A stretch of 61,656 nucleotides of DNA from Oscillospiraceae bacterium (GTDB lineage Bacteria > Bacillota > Clostridia > Oscillospirales > Acutalibacteraceae): positions 1 through 61,656 of the forward strand of contig JAISXG010000034.1 of NCBI GenBank assembly GCA_031270605.1. The letters run 5' to 3'. This document shows positions 1 to 7,114 of this stretch, one piece after another. The position numbers and the translations under genes were made by a program. The notes under the pieces were generated by a model. It saw only the letters and a list, made by a program, of their open reading frames with translations. It ran no database searches and had not been told where the DNA came from. The number at the start of each line of letters is the position of its first letter. Positions within the stretch are counted from its first letter, which is position 1.

Positions 1-101
1 GGATGCATACCCAAATAAAAATCGTTCCACGAAATGCCCGAAGTGCGCGAGCAGCTCTTCTCATTATCGATTTTAATGTATGCGAAATATTTGTTGCGCA
101 T
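1..101 (-). CDS. Start of an unrecognised protein, cut by the window edge
   Basis: A short open frame starts with ATG at 101 and runs off the left edge (33 codons visible). A good ribosome binding site (TGAGGTG) sits nine bases before the ATG, and the frame has no stop. The visible residues begin MRNKYFAYIKIDNEK and match no family I recognise. It lies just downstream of the broken RHS gene on the same strand, the usual place for an immunity or alternative-tip gene, but that role is only inference. Confidence 0.4.
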   Translation of the reverse strand, partial: MRNKYFAYIKIDNEKSCSRTSGISWNDFYLGMH

Positions 102-122
102 CGTATTCTTCACCTCATAGAA

Positions 123-1429
123 TCAAATTTCACTGTAAATTATCAAAATAGCGTTGTTTTTTAATCTAATTGAGTCTATTTTCCTCGCAGCTCTGCTGCG
201 TTCCATTAAGCCCCATGTATCATAGAGGTAGTTCGCTACAACATCACCGTTGCTATCGTAAATTCCAGTCACGTCGCCCTGCAAATTGCGCAGGTAGTAA
301 TAATTCACGTCGTTATACTGCACACCGAGCATCGTTCCGCCCACCGAGTAAACATAGTTCAGCGTGTTCACGCCATCGCTTTGGCTCATCAGCAGGCCGC
401 CCGCATATGTGTATTCCGTCATGGTTTCGCCGGCAATTTTCTTTGTGCGCAGGCCCGCCTGGTTGTACTTGAACACAAGGTCAAGCCCGCCGCCGCTGAT
501 TCCCGCAAGCTGCCCCCCTTCTGCCAAGTGAACGCGCGGCCGTCATAGGTCAGCGGGTTGCCGATCTCGTCATAGGTAATCGCCTTGCCGTCATAGGCCG
601 TTAAGAGGTCTTTCCAGTTTGCATTCTCATAGTCATAGGCGTAAACCCCTTGCACCGCGCCAAGAGTGCCCGTCGTGTAGGCGTATTCGCTTTTCGTGAG
701 GATGTTGCCGCCACGGTCATATGTATATGTGACGGACTTGCCGAGCCATGCGTTGCCTTCACGGATAAGCTGATACAGCCCGTCATAAGTGTAGGTTGCT
801 TTGAGCACGCCGTTTTCGGAAATCGTGGTGATGTTCCCATTTGCGTCGTAAGTGTAGGTGTATGTGGCATAGCTGGATTCAACCGTATCGCCGTCGAGCT
901 TCTCGTTCGTCATGCTGCCCACAAGTGCGGTCTGGTTCGTTCCCGAAGTCAAGTATTCATACGAAGTGCGCACCTTTGTGTTTGGCTGGTTCGGGTCAAT
1001 CGTGTGCGTCTTGCCGCTCGGGCGGTTCAGGCTCGTGTAATCATAGTCAACCGTACCGCCGCCCATGGAGACAAGCAGGATCTGGTCGATGAGATGGGTG
1101 TCCTCTTGAAAGCTGTACATCGCACCCGAAAGCAGGGTCCCGTTTTTCGACAGCGAGAGATTTTCCATGTTCCCCGCCGCGTCGTAATGCATCTTGACGC
1201 GCGTGCCGTCACTGCCGACAACATCCGTCAGCCGCCCGGCAAGGTCATATTCAAGCGTATATTTCTTACCGCTCTCATTGTCAAGAATCTCGCCCACCTG
1301 ATTGTTAGCGTTGTATTTGTAGGCGTAAGTCTCAACTCCATTGTATTTCTCTTTTGTGATTCTGTCAAGAGAATCATACTCCGGCTCGAAATACTGCCCG
1401 CTGCCAAAGGTGGAGCGCCGGAGCGGTTT
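123..1429 (-). pseudogene. RHS/YD-repeat protein, decayed and frameshifted
   Basis: Two overlapping frames encode consecutive parts of one RHS/YD-repeat protein. Repeats such as YEYDSLDRI-like, YTYDANGNITTI, YTYDGLYQLIREG and YDEIGNPLTYDGR are visible, and the C-terminal part carries the RHS-core sequence YLRNLQGDVTGIYDSNG followed by ANYLYDTWG. The frame changes in a G run (C run at 513-518 on the plus strand): one added base would restore KGGQLAGISGG. Upstream, repeat-like sequence (EYDSLDRITKEKY) continues to about 1429, where a TGA occurs and no start is found. Downstream, homology stops right after YDTWG. Intact RHS proteins exceed 1,000 residues, so this is a truncated remnant. RHS proteins deliver variable C-terminal toxins, which fits the neighbours. 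Confidence 0.8.
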
Positions 1430-1520
1430 TCAGTACGTCCTAAGTATGAAAATCAAAAAATTGATATGCCCATAATGATAAAAACTTTGTACGTTTTTTT
1501 ACGGAAATACCTTTCAATTA

Positions 1521-2033
1521 TCACAAAGGGATTATTACAAGTGCATACCAGCTTTCTTCAAGCTTTATCGTTTTATAACGTATTCCTTGATCGCTTTTGT
1601 GTATAAAAGGAACCTTGCCATCAAATGAATACATGATCGCACTACCATCTACACCGCCAAAAATAAAGGTGTTATCTTTGATATATGCACCGCTGCAAGT
1701 ATTTTCGTTTCCTATTCTTTCTGCACTTTCTCGTTCTTCGTTGCTCATAACTAAAAAGATTTCCTCGTCCGCATATTCATAAATCCCCATAGTAATGCCT
1801 CCGCGCGATTTAAAGAAATCAATATTGCCTTGAACGAAAGACGAGATGTTTTTATAATCAGTACTATATTCCTTAAATTGTTCGCTTTTCACAGTATAAT
1901 CCTTCAATATGGTTTGCGGCATCATAATTGATAGTGGAAGCACAATTTTTACAATGAGCAAAAGCATTAAACCCGCCGCAGCTATGATAACAGCAATTTT
2001 TAGAGGTCTTTTCAAAAGAATCAATCCTTTCAT
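1521..2033 (-). CDS. Unknown membrane-anchored protein
   Basis: A 170-residue protein with a basic N-terminus and one transmembrane helix (about residues 12-37), followed by a soluble extracytoplasmic domain of about 130 residues with alternating beta-like stretches. No catalytic motif is visible and I do not recognise the family. A TTG at 2015 may be the true start, because AAAGGA lies nine bases before it, while the ATG at 2033 has no clear ribosome binding site. It sits between RHS debris and the tandem immunity-like lipoproteins, so an immunity role for a lost toxin is possible but unproven. Confidence 0.6.
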   Translation of the reverse strand: MKGLILLKRPLKIAVIIAAAGLMLLLIVKIVLPLSIMMPQTILKDYTVKSEQFKEYSTDYKNISSFVQGNIDFFKSRGGITMGIYEYADEEIFLVMSNEERESAERIGNENTCSGAYIKDNTFIFGGVDGSAIMYSFDGKVPFIHKSDQGIRYKTIKLEESWYALVIIPL

Positions 2034-2060
2034 GGAATCTCTATTCCACGGTATTTTACT

Positions 2061-2104
2061 AACGGTTCACTCACAAAAACAAGCGCTTTTCTGAGTGAAC
2101 CGTT
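2061..2104. repeat. Perfect 13-bp inverted repeat
   Basis: AACGGTTCACTCA and its exact complement TGAGTGAACCGTT are separated by 18 bases. The repeat lies about 30 bases upstream of the unknown membrane protein. No T-run follows on either side, so it is not a standard terminator. It could be an operator, a hairpin in the leader, or the scar of a small insertion. Confidence 0.55.
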
Positions 2105-2250
2105 GTACTGCACTTAAATGGTTCCTGCGAAAGAAATATCAAAAGACATAATGGCAACAAATGGTGCATATGCATTTTTATGCTGCAATATGTACCCTGA
2201 CTTAAAGCCCGTATGCCATGACCCGGTAGAATTTATTATGTCGGAAGAGT

Positions 2251-2355
2251 CTAAACCAAAATGATCATACAAGATAAATGTAAGCTTTCAGGAGTGTTCA
2301 GTATCATAAACATGCATAATGAGATCAGGGCCATATACACAATAAACTTTTTCAT
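2251..2355 (-). pseudogene. 5' stub of a fourth immunity-like lipoprotein copy
   Basis: The frame begins MKKFIVYMALISLCMF, matching the first 16 residues of the three intact paralogs upstream, then diverges and stops after 34 codons. The lipobox Cys is lost. It is the truncated remains of a fourth copy and lies directly after the terminator hairpin of the first intact copy. Confidence 0.7.
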
Positions 2356-2356
2356 A

Positions 2357-2412
2357 AAAAAGCCCATGTGCAAAGCCGTGAGAAAATGAACATGAAGCCT
2401 GCATGGGCTTTT
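2357..2412 (-). terminator. Terminator after the last intact lipoprotein copy
   Basis: AAAAGCCCATG and CATGGGCTTTT form a stem closing a loop of about 34 bases. On the minus strand it is followed by six T residues, just after the stop of the lipoprotein ending at 2434. Confidence 0.6.
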
Positions 2413-2433
2413 CACCCGCCTTTCCCATTTTTC

Positions 2434-2913
2434 TCAGTCTGCGGGCATCCCTCCCCACGCAAAGTAATAGTAGGCATTATCGTCCAACTGCTCAATCTCA
2501 ACATATTGCTCGTATGCATAGTTGTTTCTGATCAAGGTTTCAGCGTCTTTCTCCTCGGCATGAGATGAAATGACGATTACGCCCTGATAGGTTGCATCAT
2601 TTCTGTGCATCGCAAAGAATGTACGATTCTCGTTGAAAAACATGTTCATAACACCTAATTTCGCAAGCTTCTTCAAAATTTTAAGTTCTTCCTTTGATAA
2701 TTGTTCCGCTTCTTCATCCGACAGCTTCAGCTTCCACTGTGAAATCGGATAAACGAATTCATATGTCCCGCAAATTTCAATCGTTTGATGAAAGGCTTCG
2801 GTGTTGTTTAAATATATCTCTTTTGCCTCCTCCGGCGTGAGGTCATTGCAGCCGATAAATTGCAGAAACAGGCATGATGTGATCAAGGCCATATACAGAA
2901 TAAACTTTTTCAT
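2434..2913 (-). CDS. Tandem lipoprotein, copy A (candidate Ntox44 immunity)
   Basis: A 159-residue lipoprotein: Lys-Lys start, hydrophobic stretch, lipobox FIGC with the lipidated Cys at residue 22, then an acidic helical domain (DEEAEQLSKEELKILKKL) and a C-terminus ending YYYFAWGG.PAD. It is nearly identical to the copy at 3690 and clearly related to the one at 3094. The family is unknown to me. All three lie directly downstream of the Ntox44-like toxin gene on the same strand, and stretches of the toxin gene and its spacer were duplicated with them. That is the classic sign of polymorphic-toxin immunity genes, but function is inferred from context. AGGGGG 7-8 bases before the ATG is the ribosome binding site. 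Confidence 0.7.
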   Translation of the reverse strand: MKKFILYMALITSCLFLQFIGCNDLTPEEAKEIYLNNTEAFHQTIEICGTYEFVYPISQWKLKLSDEEAEQLSKEELKILKKLAKLGVMNMFFNENRTFFAMHRNDATYQGVIVISSHAEEKDAETLIRNNYAYEQYVEIEQLDDNAYYYFAWGGMPAD

Positions 2914-2922
2914 GAAACCCCC

Positions 2923-2980
2923 TGCTGTTCTTTTGCCGCCTCAAAGGCAAAACAAAGCTGTCTTTGAGGCGGCAATATCA
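2923..2980. repeat. Duplicated spacer with inverted repeat (copy 1 of 2)
   Basis: The spacer before lipoprotein copy A is almost the same as the one at 4180-4240 before copy C. It includes a hairpin with arms GCCGCCTCAAAG and CTTTGAGGCGGC. Together with the toxin-end remnant beside it, this shows that a block containing toxin 3' end, spacer and lipoprotein gene was duplicated. Confidence 0.75.
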
Positions 2981-2984
2981 ATCA

Positions 2985-3065
2985 ATTAATTATTATAGAA
3001 CAAATCATATATATTGTTAAAGAGAGCGGATTGCTGATTACAGTCTTATAATTCAGATATTTCTG
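2985..3065 (-). pseudogene. Duplicated 3' end of the Ntox44-like toxin, decayed
   Basis: On the minus strand this stretch repeats the last ~30 codons of the toxin gene (QKY.NYKTVISNP), with a 16-base internal deletion that shifts the frame, followed by the same stop region. It sits between lipoprotein copies B and A. It shows that the unit duplicated was toxin tail plus immunity-like gene. Confidence 0.75.
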
Positions 3066-3093
3066 ACGCCAGATTCCGATAACTGTTCGTTTT

Positions 3094-3570
3094 TTAGTCT
3101 GCGGGCAGTCCTCCCCACGCAAAGTAATAATAAGTGTCATCGTCCAGTTGCTCAATCTCAACATATTGTGCGGCATATTTGTTTCTGATCAGGCTTTCAG
3201 CGTCTTTCTCCTCGGCATGAGGTGAAATGACTAATATTCCCTGATAGCTTGAATCATTTTTTGGCATCGAAAATACTGTATAATCATCTCTGAAATACAT
3301 GTATCTAACACCTGATTTCGCAAGCTTTTTTAAAATTTTAAGTTCTTCCTTTGATAATTGTTCCGCTTCTTCATCCGACAGCCTCAGCTCCCACTCATCA
3401 ATCGGACAAATGAATCCATATTTCCCGCAAATCTCAATCGCCTGATGAAAGGCTTCGGTATTATCTAAATATACCTCTTTTGCCTCCTCCGGCGTGAGGT
3501 CATTGCAGCCGATAAATTGCAGAAACATGCATGATGTGATCAAGGCCATATACAGAATAAATTTTTTCAT
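3094..3570 (-). CDS. Tandem lipoprotein, copy B, diverged middle
   Basis: A 158-residue paralog of the copies at 2434 and 3690. The first ~50 residues (including lipobox FIGC) and the helix around residues 68-87 are nearly invariant, and so are most of the last 30 residues. Two internal blocks differ strongly: GFICPIDEWELRL replaces EFVYPISQWKLKL, and the stretch RYMYFRDDYTVFSMPKND replaces MNM.FNENRTFFAM.RN. Localised change on a constant scaffold suggests selection for a different binding partner, as expected of an immunity protein for a variant toxin. A 3' flank with the sequence AACAGTTAT is shared with copy C. Function remains inferred. Confidence 0.7.
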   Translation of the reverse strand: MKKFILYMALITSCMFLQFIGCNDLTPEEAKEVYLDNTEAFHQAIEICGKYGFICPIDEWELRLSDEEAEQLSKEELKILKKLAKSGVRYMYFRDDYTVFSMPKNDSSYQGILVISPHAEEKDAESLIRNKYAAQYVEIEQLDDDTYYYFAWGGLPAD

Positions 3571-3689
3571 AAAACCCCCCGCTTTTGTTTTGCCGCCATA
3601 TCCCCTTGGTTTGCCATGTAGGATTCTTCTTTTTTACATGGGCGAATTATACGAAAATCCCGCGCCGGATTCCCATAACTGTTCATTTT

Positions 3690-4169
3690 TTAGTCTGCGG
3701 GCAGTCCTCCCCACGCAAAGTAATAATAGGCGTCATCGTCCAGTTGCTCAATCTCAACATATTGCTCGAATGCATAGTTGTTTCTGATCAAGGTTTCAGC
3801 GTCTTTCTCCTCGGCATGAGATGAAATGACGATTACGCCCTGATAGGTTGCACTGTTTCTGGGCATCGCAAAGAATGTACGATTCTCGTTGAAAGACATG
3901 TTCATAACACCTGATTTCGCAAGCTTTTTCAAAATTTTAAGTTCTTCCTTTGATAATTGTTCGGCTTCTTCATCCGACAGCTTCAGCTTCCACTGTGAAA
4001 TCGGATAAACGAATTCATATTTCCCGCAAATCTCAATCGCTTGATGAAAAGCTTCGGTATTATCTAAATATACCTCTTTTGCCTCCTCCGGCGTGAGATC
4101 ATTGCAGCCAATAAACTGCAGAAACATGCATGATGTGATCAAGGCCATATACAGAATAAACTTTTTCAT
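3690..4169 (-). CDS. Tandem lipoprotein, copy C, next to the toxin gene
   Basis: The 159-residue paralog that directly follows the Ntox44-like toxin gene, 72 bases from its stop. Signal peptide and lipobox FIGC (Cys 22) place it on the outer face of the membrane. The mature part is acidic and helical, without enzyme motifs. As the gene next to the toxin, it is the best candidate for the cognate immunity protein. Surface anchoring would fit protection against a toxin arriving from sister cells. No known immunity family is recognised, so this rests on position and duplication pattern. Confidence 0.72.
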   Translation of the reverse strand: MKKFILYMALITSCMFLQFIGCNDLTPEEAKEVYLDNTEAFHQAIEICGKYEFVYPISQWKLKLSDEEAEQLSKEELKILKKLAKSGVMNMSFNENRTFFAMPRNSATYQGVIVISSHAEEKDAETLIRNNYAFEQYVEIEQLDDDAYYYFAWGGLPAD

Positions 4170-4179
4170 GAAACCCCCT

Positions 4180-4240
4180 GCTGTTCTTTTGCCGCCTCAA
4201 AGACAGCGTTGTTTTGCCTTTGAGGCGGCAATATCAATCA
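4180..4240. repeat. Duplicated spacer with inverted repeat (copy 2 of 2)
   Basis: The toxin-lipoprotein spacer has a long hairpin with arms GCCGCCTCAAAG and CTTTGAGGCGGC. It is the source or sister of the spacer at 2923-2980. No T-run follows in the direction of the genes, so read-through from toxin to lipoprotein is plausible. Confidence 0.7.
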
Positions 4241-4241
4241 A

Positions 4242-5270
4242 TTAATTATTATAGAACAAATCATATATATTGTTAAAGAGTGTGGTGGCGTTTGTGGGCG
4301 GATTGCTGATTACAGTCTTATAATTCGGATATTTCTGATTAAACGCGGAGATTCCTTTGCCGATCATAACCGTATCCTCCGGCAAATCCCCATAAGGGTA
4401 ACTTTGTGTTTGAGAATCCAGCATTGCCAGGGCATAGCCCCTTAGCGTGCCATATTGTTTATATGTGGGGTGCGTATTTCTTACATGGGCGACCCCGCCT
4501 CCCCAATAGATAATATTGGCGCCAAGCCCCATTGCTCTGCCGCAGTAGCCATACATATAGTTGCCCATATCCGCGGCATTCATAAGTGACCCCTGATAAT
4601 AGAAGTTAAAAGTCTTCCCTAAATACGGAGCTGTTTGCCCGACAGCGCTCATTTGAGTATTCCATTGAGGACCTTCCTTAATATCCCAAGGCGCATTGTG
4701 ATTAACTTGGTTAAAAAACCACACAAAACAATTCGCCTGATAGCCCGCATACATTCCGGAACCGTATGTTATGCCAAAAATCGGCCCAAAGACTAAAGAG
4801 CCGCCCCCAACGATCAGCGCATATTGCGAGGATGTCAACAGGCTTTTTGCTTCTGCTTCCGCAAACGTTTTATCAAGCATTTTGTTAACAGGCACATTAT
4901 AGTTAAAATACCACTGGCCGTTCACTCTTATCGTGGGGTAGCTGCTTGTTGGCGCGTATCCCTGTGTGTTTGCTTTTTCAAGCACCCACCTTTGTTGATT
5001 GACACTTGCCCAGTCCCACAGCTGTATTTGGGTATTATCTGCGGTGCTGGGCCCCCTGACGTCCAAGACTTTATTTGTGGCGTTTTTTGGCACTATTCTA
5101 TATGTTCCTGACTCGCTGGCGATAAATGCAAACCGCTGGGCATCGCTTGAGTTTCGAGTGAATCTTTTCATCGGGGTTCCGTTTGCAGTACCTGCATTAT
5201 GAACATCAAGAACGAGGCTTCCTGATGCAGACGGGCCTGAAATTATCTCGTAGTAGCCATCAGACTTCAA
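4242..5270 (-). CDS. RICIN-lectin protein with Ntox44-like C-terminal toxin, 5' truncated
   Basis: Residues 1-100 resemble a ricin-type beta-trefoil (GTYRIVPKNATNKVLDV, then NQQRWVLE as a QxW-like repeat). After a linker, residues ~180-314 look like the bacterial toxin 44 (Ntox44) domain: NHNAPWDIKEGPQWN (190-204), the DMGNYMYGYCGRAMGLG segment (234-250), IIYWGGGVAHV, then GDLPEDTVMIGKGI (294-307). Ntox44 is a predicted RNase tip of polymorphic toxins. The frame opens right at a junction with relaxase DNA: the only start is a TTG without a ribosome binding site, there is no signal peptide, and the first ricin repeat looks cut. The gene is therefore probably the 3' part of a longer secreted toxin. 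The lipoproteins that follow are the likely immunity genes. Confidence 0.65.
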   Translation of the reverse strand: MKSDGYYEIISGPSASGSLVLDVHNAGTANGTPMKRFTRNSSDAQRFAFIASESGTYRIVPKNATNKVLDVRGPSTADNTQIQLWDWASVNQQRWVLEKANTQGYAPTSSYPTIRVNGQWYFNYNVPVNKMLDKTFAEAEAKSLLTSSQYALIVGGGSLVFGPIFGITYGSGMYAGYQANCFVWFFNQVNHNAPWDIKEGPQWNTQMSAVGQTAPYLGKTFNFYYQGSLMNAADMGNYMYGYCGRAMGLGANIIYWGGGVAHVRNTHPTYKQYGTLRGYALAMLDSQTQSYPYGDLPEDTVMIGKGISAFNQKYPNYKTVISNPPTNATTLFNNIYDLFYNN

Positions 5271-5745
5271 AATCCAACAGGATGAAATCAGATTGGACTA
5301 CCTGAAAGACCAGATTGACGAACAGGAAAACGATCTCGGTTTAATCAACCAAGAGTTGAAAGAGGTTAAGCCCGTCAAAGCAGCATTTGATGAAATATCC
5401 ACCATCGGAAAGAAAAAGCGGTTTGGTGACAAGGTTGAGATGTCAACCGAAGAATATGAGAAGCTGCAAAACCTCGCCAAAGAGGGTTTTACCGCCCGAA
5501 AAACAATAAAAGAGCTTAACAGTGAAAATTACAGCCTAAAACAAACGATATGGAAACTCAAGGAAGAACTTGATGCCCTCTATGAAAAAACAAAAGACTT
5601 TTTCAAGGCAGTTAGGTTAGCTCCAGAAAAAGTCAGGGCGTTTTTCAATGATTTATTTGCAAAGGACAAGGAGGAAACAGAACGGAGAAAACAACAACGA
5701 TTGTTACAGCGCAGACAGCGTGAAAAGGGCGGTAACGCCCGATAG
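5262..5745 (+). pseudogene. 3' fragment of a mobilisation relaxase (MobA/Mob_Pre type)
   Basis: About 155 residues of charged coiled coil (KIQQDEIRLDYLKDQIDEQ, then a GDKVEMSTEEYEKLQNLAKEG segment and a basic tail). This matches the C-terminal part of plasmid or transposon relaxases. The catalytic N-terminal domain with its His and Tyr residues is absent, because the frame meets toxin DNA at about 5255-5280 and a TAG lies at 5254. It is thus a broken gene and marks the end of a mobile element. A TTG at 5293 has no ribosome binding site. Confidence 0.65.
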
Positions 5746-5783
5746 CACCTTGAAAATTGAATATTAAAAGGAGCGTGTTTTAT

Positions 5784-5966
5784 TTGAAATCGGCAGATAA
5801 GACACCGTTCAACCCGCCAAAGCATGAAATCGAAGCCTTTGCCAGAGTGATATTGCCCGCCATACGAGAATATTTTGAGAGTGAAGAAGGTCAAAAAGAA
5901 TTTGCAGAGTGGAAACAGAAACAGGAGTTTGAACGGCAAAACCAGAAACAAAACAAGTTGAAATAA
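5784..5966 (+). CDS. Small conserved mobile-element protein
   Basis: A 60-residue charged protein (start KSADKTPFNPPKHEIEAF, then REYFESEEGQKEFAEWK). Proteins like this often follow relaxase genes in Clostridia integrative elements; this is from memory and the role is unknown. I chose the TTG at 5784 because AAAAGGAG lies ten bases upstream; a longer frame from 5757 has no ribosome binding site. A hairpin follows its stop. Confidence 0.6.
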   Translation: MKSADKTPFNPPKHEIEAFARVILPAIREYFESEEGQKEFAEWKQKQEFERQNQKQNKLK

Positions 5967-5973
5967 AAAATCA

Positions 5974-6005
5974 GGGAATGGCATTGGTCAAGCGCCATTC
6001 CCTTT
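5974..6005. terminator. Hairpin between converging genes
   Basis: GGGAATGGC and GCCATTCCC form a nine-base-pair stem followed by TTT on the plus strand. It separates the small mobile-element gene from the converging minus-strand gene. Confidence 0.6.
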
Positions 6006-6023
6006 ACATAGATAAATAATAAT

Positions 6024-6215
6024 TTAATCTTCATCTTTTGTCGAAATTTCTACGGTATGACCTTCATTTTTATTAAGCGTGTAGTTAGAGCGCTTAAGCC
6101 CTTCGTTTATTGATTTTAATCCTTCAGACTTTGCATTAACAACAGGATTTTGTATTTGGGGTTGCTCGCCGTTTTGAAGCTTGTTAATAATATCTTGAAA
6201 TTTATCGTCAGCCAC
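6024..6215 (-). CDS. Small hydrophilic protein, unknown
   Basis: A 63-residue soluble protein (ADDKFQDIINKLQNGEQPQ at the N-terminus) with no recognisable motif. It starts with GTG and is preceded by a strong AGGGGAGG site. It lies 25 bases downstream of the frameshifted three-TM protein on the same strand, so the two probably form one transcript and may work together. Confidence 0.55.
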   Translation of the reverse strand: MADDKFQDIINKLQNGEQPQIQNPVVNAKSEGLKSINEGLKRSNYTLNKNEGHTVEISTKDED

Positions 6216-6240
6216 TATGTAAACCTCCCCTCTATATTAA

Positions 6241-6755
6241 TTATATCGTGCTTGCCAATACAGCATATATCGAAAATAGAGCAATAGAAACAATTAAAAG
6301 AATCATACCGCGTTTATACTCTTTTATTCTTTTATCATTTGCCAATTTATTTGTATTCAGTGCTTCAATATAAAATTGTGATACTGCTATTGCAAATATA
6401 TCAGGAGCATATTTTAATTTATTTACATCGTAGAAATATTGAGAATCAATTGTAAAATAAGTTTTTGTAAATATCACCTTTAAAAAATATATCAGTGATA
6501 TAAAAGCAATTACTAATGAACCAATTATTGTGATAAATAATAAAGCAGGAAAGATTATATTTGAAAAGCTTTTGATTTCAAATTCAAATATTCTTTTTAG
6601 GTTTAATATTTGTGTCATAGCGATAAAAAGAACCGAAAGTAAGGTTATTATGATATTTGCTTTTGAATCTATTATTGAGGTTCTGTTTTTTCATTTTCAT
6701 ATTCGCTTTTTGCTATTTCCAACAATATTTGACCTGATGGATATTGTTCGTCCAT
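6241..6755 (-). pseudogene. Three-TM protein resembling SLATT/PycTM-type effectors, frameshifted
   Basis: The ATG at 6755 has an excellent AGGAGG eight bases upstream and encodes MDEQYPSGQILLEIAKSEYE before the frame breaks. Adding one A to the A6 run (T6 at 6686-6691, plus strand) joins it to the second frame and gives about 171 residues: SIIDSKANIIITLLSVLFIA (TM1), a second hydrophobic block FPALLFITIIGSLVIAFISL (TM2), a ~60-residue loop and a last TM. The D-SKAN-hydrophobic pattern with a cytoplasmic helix in front resembles membrane effectors of nucleotide-signalling defence systems (PycTM/DUF5706, SLATT), but no cyclase is visible nearby. The break may be real decay or a sequence error. 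Confidence 0.55.
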
Positions 6756-6789
6756 ACATATAACCTCCTTTTAACCGTTTTAGAATAAA

Positions 6790-6843
6790 AGACAAAATCC
6801 GAACCCATCTCCCACAATTACGATGGGTCCTGAGTTCGGATTT
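6790..6843 (-). terminator. Terminator of the tRNA transcript
   Basis: AAATCCGAAC plus CCCATC pair with GATGGG plus GTTCGGATTT to form a long stem, followed on the minus strand by TTTGTCTTTT. It begins about ten bases after the CCA end of tRNA-Trp. Confidence 0.8.
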
Positions 6844-6851
6844 CTTGTGTT

Positions 6852-6927
6852 TGGCAGGGGCAGAAGGATTTGAACCCTCGACACGCGGTTTTGGAGACCG
6901 CTGCTCTACCAACTGAGCTATACCCCT
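6852..6927 (-). tRNA. tRNA-Trp (CCA)
   Basis: The 76-base gene includes an encoded 3' CCA, acceptor stem AGGGGTA/TGCCCCT, D-loop AGCTCAGTTGGTAGAGC, anticodon loop CTCCAAA and T-loop GGTTCGAATCC. Anticodon CCA reads tryptophan codons. It is the last gene of the tRNA transcript; the accessory region starts just beyond its terminator. Confidence 0.95.
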
Positions 6928-6990
6928 ATATTAGCGGACAAAGTGTGTTTACTGCGAAAAAATCGCCGGAAACAGGCCGTGTCCGCTGCA

Positions 6991-7067
6991 TGGTGGGCCA
7001 TCAGGGACTCGAACCCCGGACCGGTCGGTTATGAGCCGAATGCTCTGACCAACTGAGCTAATGGCCC
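6991..7067 (-). tRNA. tRNA-Met (CAT)
   Basis: The 77-base gene has the acceptor stem GGGCCAT/ATGGCCC, D-loop AGCTCAGTTGGTCAGAGC, anticodon loop CTCATAA, T-loop GGTTCGAGTCC and encoded CCA. Anticodon CAT normally means methionine (elongator type, since the acceptor stem is fully paired). A tRNA-Ile2 with lysidine at the wobble base cannot be excluded from sequence alone. Confidence 0.9.
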
Positions 7068-7085
7068 GTTCAGGTCTGCCTTGAC

Positions 7086-7114
7086 ATTATATACAAAGCG
7101 TGTATAAATGTCAA
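7086..7114 (-). promoter_or_regulatory. Consensus promoter of the tRNA genes, within a palindrome
   Basis: TTGACA and TATAAT are separated by exactly 17 bases, a perfect sigma-A promoter about 20 bases before tRNA-Met. The surrounding sequence (7078-7119) is a near-perfect inverted repeat, so the other strand also shows TTGACA and TATAAA at 16 bases. Confidence 0.9.

Noticed and set aside
650-1606. 318-codon plus-strand frame over the RHS remnant
   Set aside because: It runs antisense to clear YD repeats; codon composition and content look like a shadow frame.
2434-4169. CRISPR-like array because of repeated blocks
   Set aside because: The repeats are whole paralogous genes and spacers of several hundred bases, not short regular repeats with unique spacers.
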